NCBI GenBank assembly: GCA_900546605.1
Contig: URDV01000115.1
Coordinates: 1 to 7,241 of the forward strand
Length of the DNA: 7,241 nucleotides
Direction of reading: 5' to 3'
From: an uncultured Prevotella sp.
Lineage (GTDB): Bacteria > Bacteroidota > Bacteroidia > Bacteroidales > Bacteroidaceae
In this document: positions 6,655 through 7,241 of the stretch, one piece after another
Numbering within the stretch: the first letter of the stretch is position 1
How the letters are laid out: each line of letters starts with the position of its first letter
The notes under the pieces: model-generated
Databases searched by the model: none
Told to the model about the DNA's origin: nothing
What the model saw: only the letters and a program-made list of their open reading frames with translations
Program-made: the position numbers and the translations under genes

Positions 6655-7241
6655 TTACTCTTCAGAGAAATCTTTCATGATTTGCCTGTAAGAGGCATAA
6701 AGTCTTGTGCGCGAAACAAAGCCCACAAAGGTGCCATCGGGGCGTAACACAGGTAGTGTGCCCGCATCGCAATGTGCAAATTTGTCCATAACAGTTTGCA
6801 TGTTGTCATCGGTACGCAACACTATTTCGGGTTGTTGCATAAGTTGTGACGCTTTGTACATGCGGTAAAGTTCGCTTCGGAAAATAATTTTTCTAATTTT
6901 ATTTACGTTGATAACTCCCAACATACCACCTTTCATGTCAATAACGGCAAAGTGGAGCGACTTGCAGGTAGACACAGCTTGTACTATTTGTCCCAAGTAC
7001 ATGTCGGGACGTAGCAAGGGACGCTCTTTGTCAATAATGGCATCGAGCGACATAAGGGTGAGCACAGAGCGGTCTTTGTGGTGGGTAAGTAGTTCCCCCT
7101 TGCGTGCCAAACGCATGGCATAGATGCTGTGCTTTTCAAAGGCATTAATGGTGAGGTATGAGGCCACCGACACAATCATGAGCGGTATGAATAGTTGGTA
7201 ACCACCCGTGAGTTCGGCTATAAGGAACACACCCGTTAAGG
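6655..7241 (-). CDS. ClC-family chloride channel/transporter, C-terminal part with two CBS domains (5' end outside window)
   Basis: Inner-membrane chloride channel or Cl-/H+ antiporter of the ClC family. About 194 C-terminal residues are present and the frame stays open to the right edge; the GTG at 7228-7230 is an internal Val codon, not a start. Numbering from that Val, FLIAELTGGYQLFIPLMIVSVASY (2-25) gives the last membrane helices and aligns with LEMTDNYQLILPM of E. coli ClC. Tyr37 in HSIYAMRLARKG (codon 7120-7122) matches the central-gate Tyr445 of that protein. Then come two cytoplasmic CBS domains, about 58-116 (ending VIDMKGGMLGVINVNKIRKIIF) and 126-182 (ending LRPDGTFVGFVSRTRLYASYRQ), which may sense nucleotides. 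The E. coli protein itself lacks CBS domains; many other bacterial ClC proteins have them. Channel or antiporter cannot be decided, because the gating glutamates lie outside the window. Confidence 0.93.
   Translation of the reverse strand, partial: LTGVFLIAELTGGYQLFIPLMIVSVASYLTINAFEKHSIYAMRLARKGELLTHHKDRSVLTLMSLDAIIDKERPLLRPDMYLGQIVQAVSTCKSLHFAVIDMKGGMLGVINVNKIRKIIFRSELYRMYKASQLMQQPEIVLRTDDNMQTVMDKFAHCDAGTLPVLRPDGTFVGFVSRTRLYASYRQIMKDFSEE

Overview
The window looks like a stretch of a Bacteroidales chromosome, most likely Prevotella or a close relative. This rests on the glutamate dehydrogenase (444 residues, ending AKAMMAQGIV), a DUF4250 protein, the weak ribosome-binding sites, and a TAnnTTTG-type -7 promoter box. 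I assigned it from familiarity with these families, not from a database search. It reads as ordinary chromosomal sequence: I see no tRNA, rRNA, insertion sequence, integrase or CRISPR array.

Layout, left to right. Positions 1-58 may hold the last codons of a rightward gene, followed by a perfect 16-bp hairpin (56-92). Positions 93-449 carry no convincing gene but hold the control region of gdhA: a perfect 23-bp palindrome, a repeat of its half-site 42 bp downstream, and a candidate -7 box. gdhA (NADP-type glutamate dehydrogenase, + strand) fills 450-1784. A 20-bp-stem bidirectional terminator (1811-1859) separates it from a leftward block that covers the rest of the window.

The leftward block, in order of transcription, is: the C-terminal part of a ClC chloride channel with two CBS domains (runs off the right edge), aroE (shikimate dehydrogenase), a 66-residue DUF4250 protein, an 81-residue protein of unknown function, and a large 1149-residue Dna2-like nuclease-helicase. 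The gaps are 37, 49, -4 (ATGA overlap) and 55 bp, so these five genes could be one transcript, although the ClC and aroE products have no obvious functional link to the last three.

The most interesting protein is the nuclease-helicase. It has the domain order of eukaryotic Dna2 (PD-(D/E)XK nuclease, barrel domain, UPF1-like SF1B helicase). However, it lacks the cysteine cluster that normally follows the nuclease in Dna2 and Cas4, and it has Gly where the RecB-family metal-binding His is expected. Its tight grouping with two small uncharacterised proteins makes a possible functional unit in DNA repair or processing, but the sequence alone does not show that. The best regulatory signal is the palindrome ahead of gdhA.
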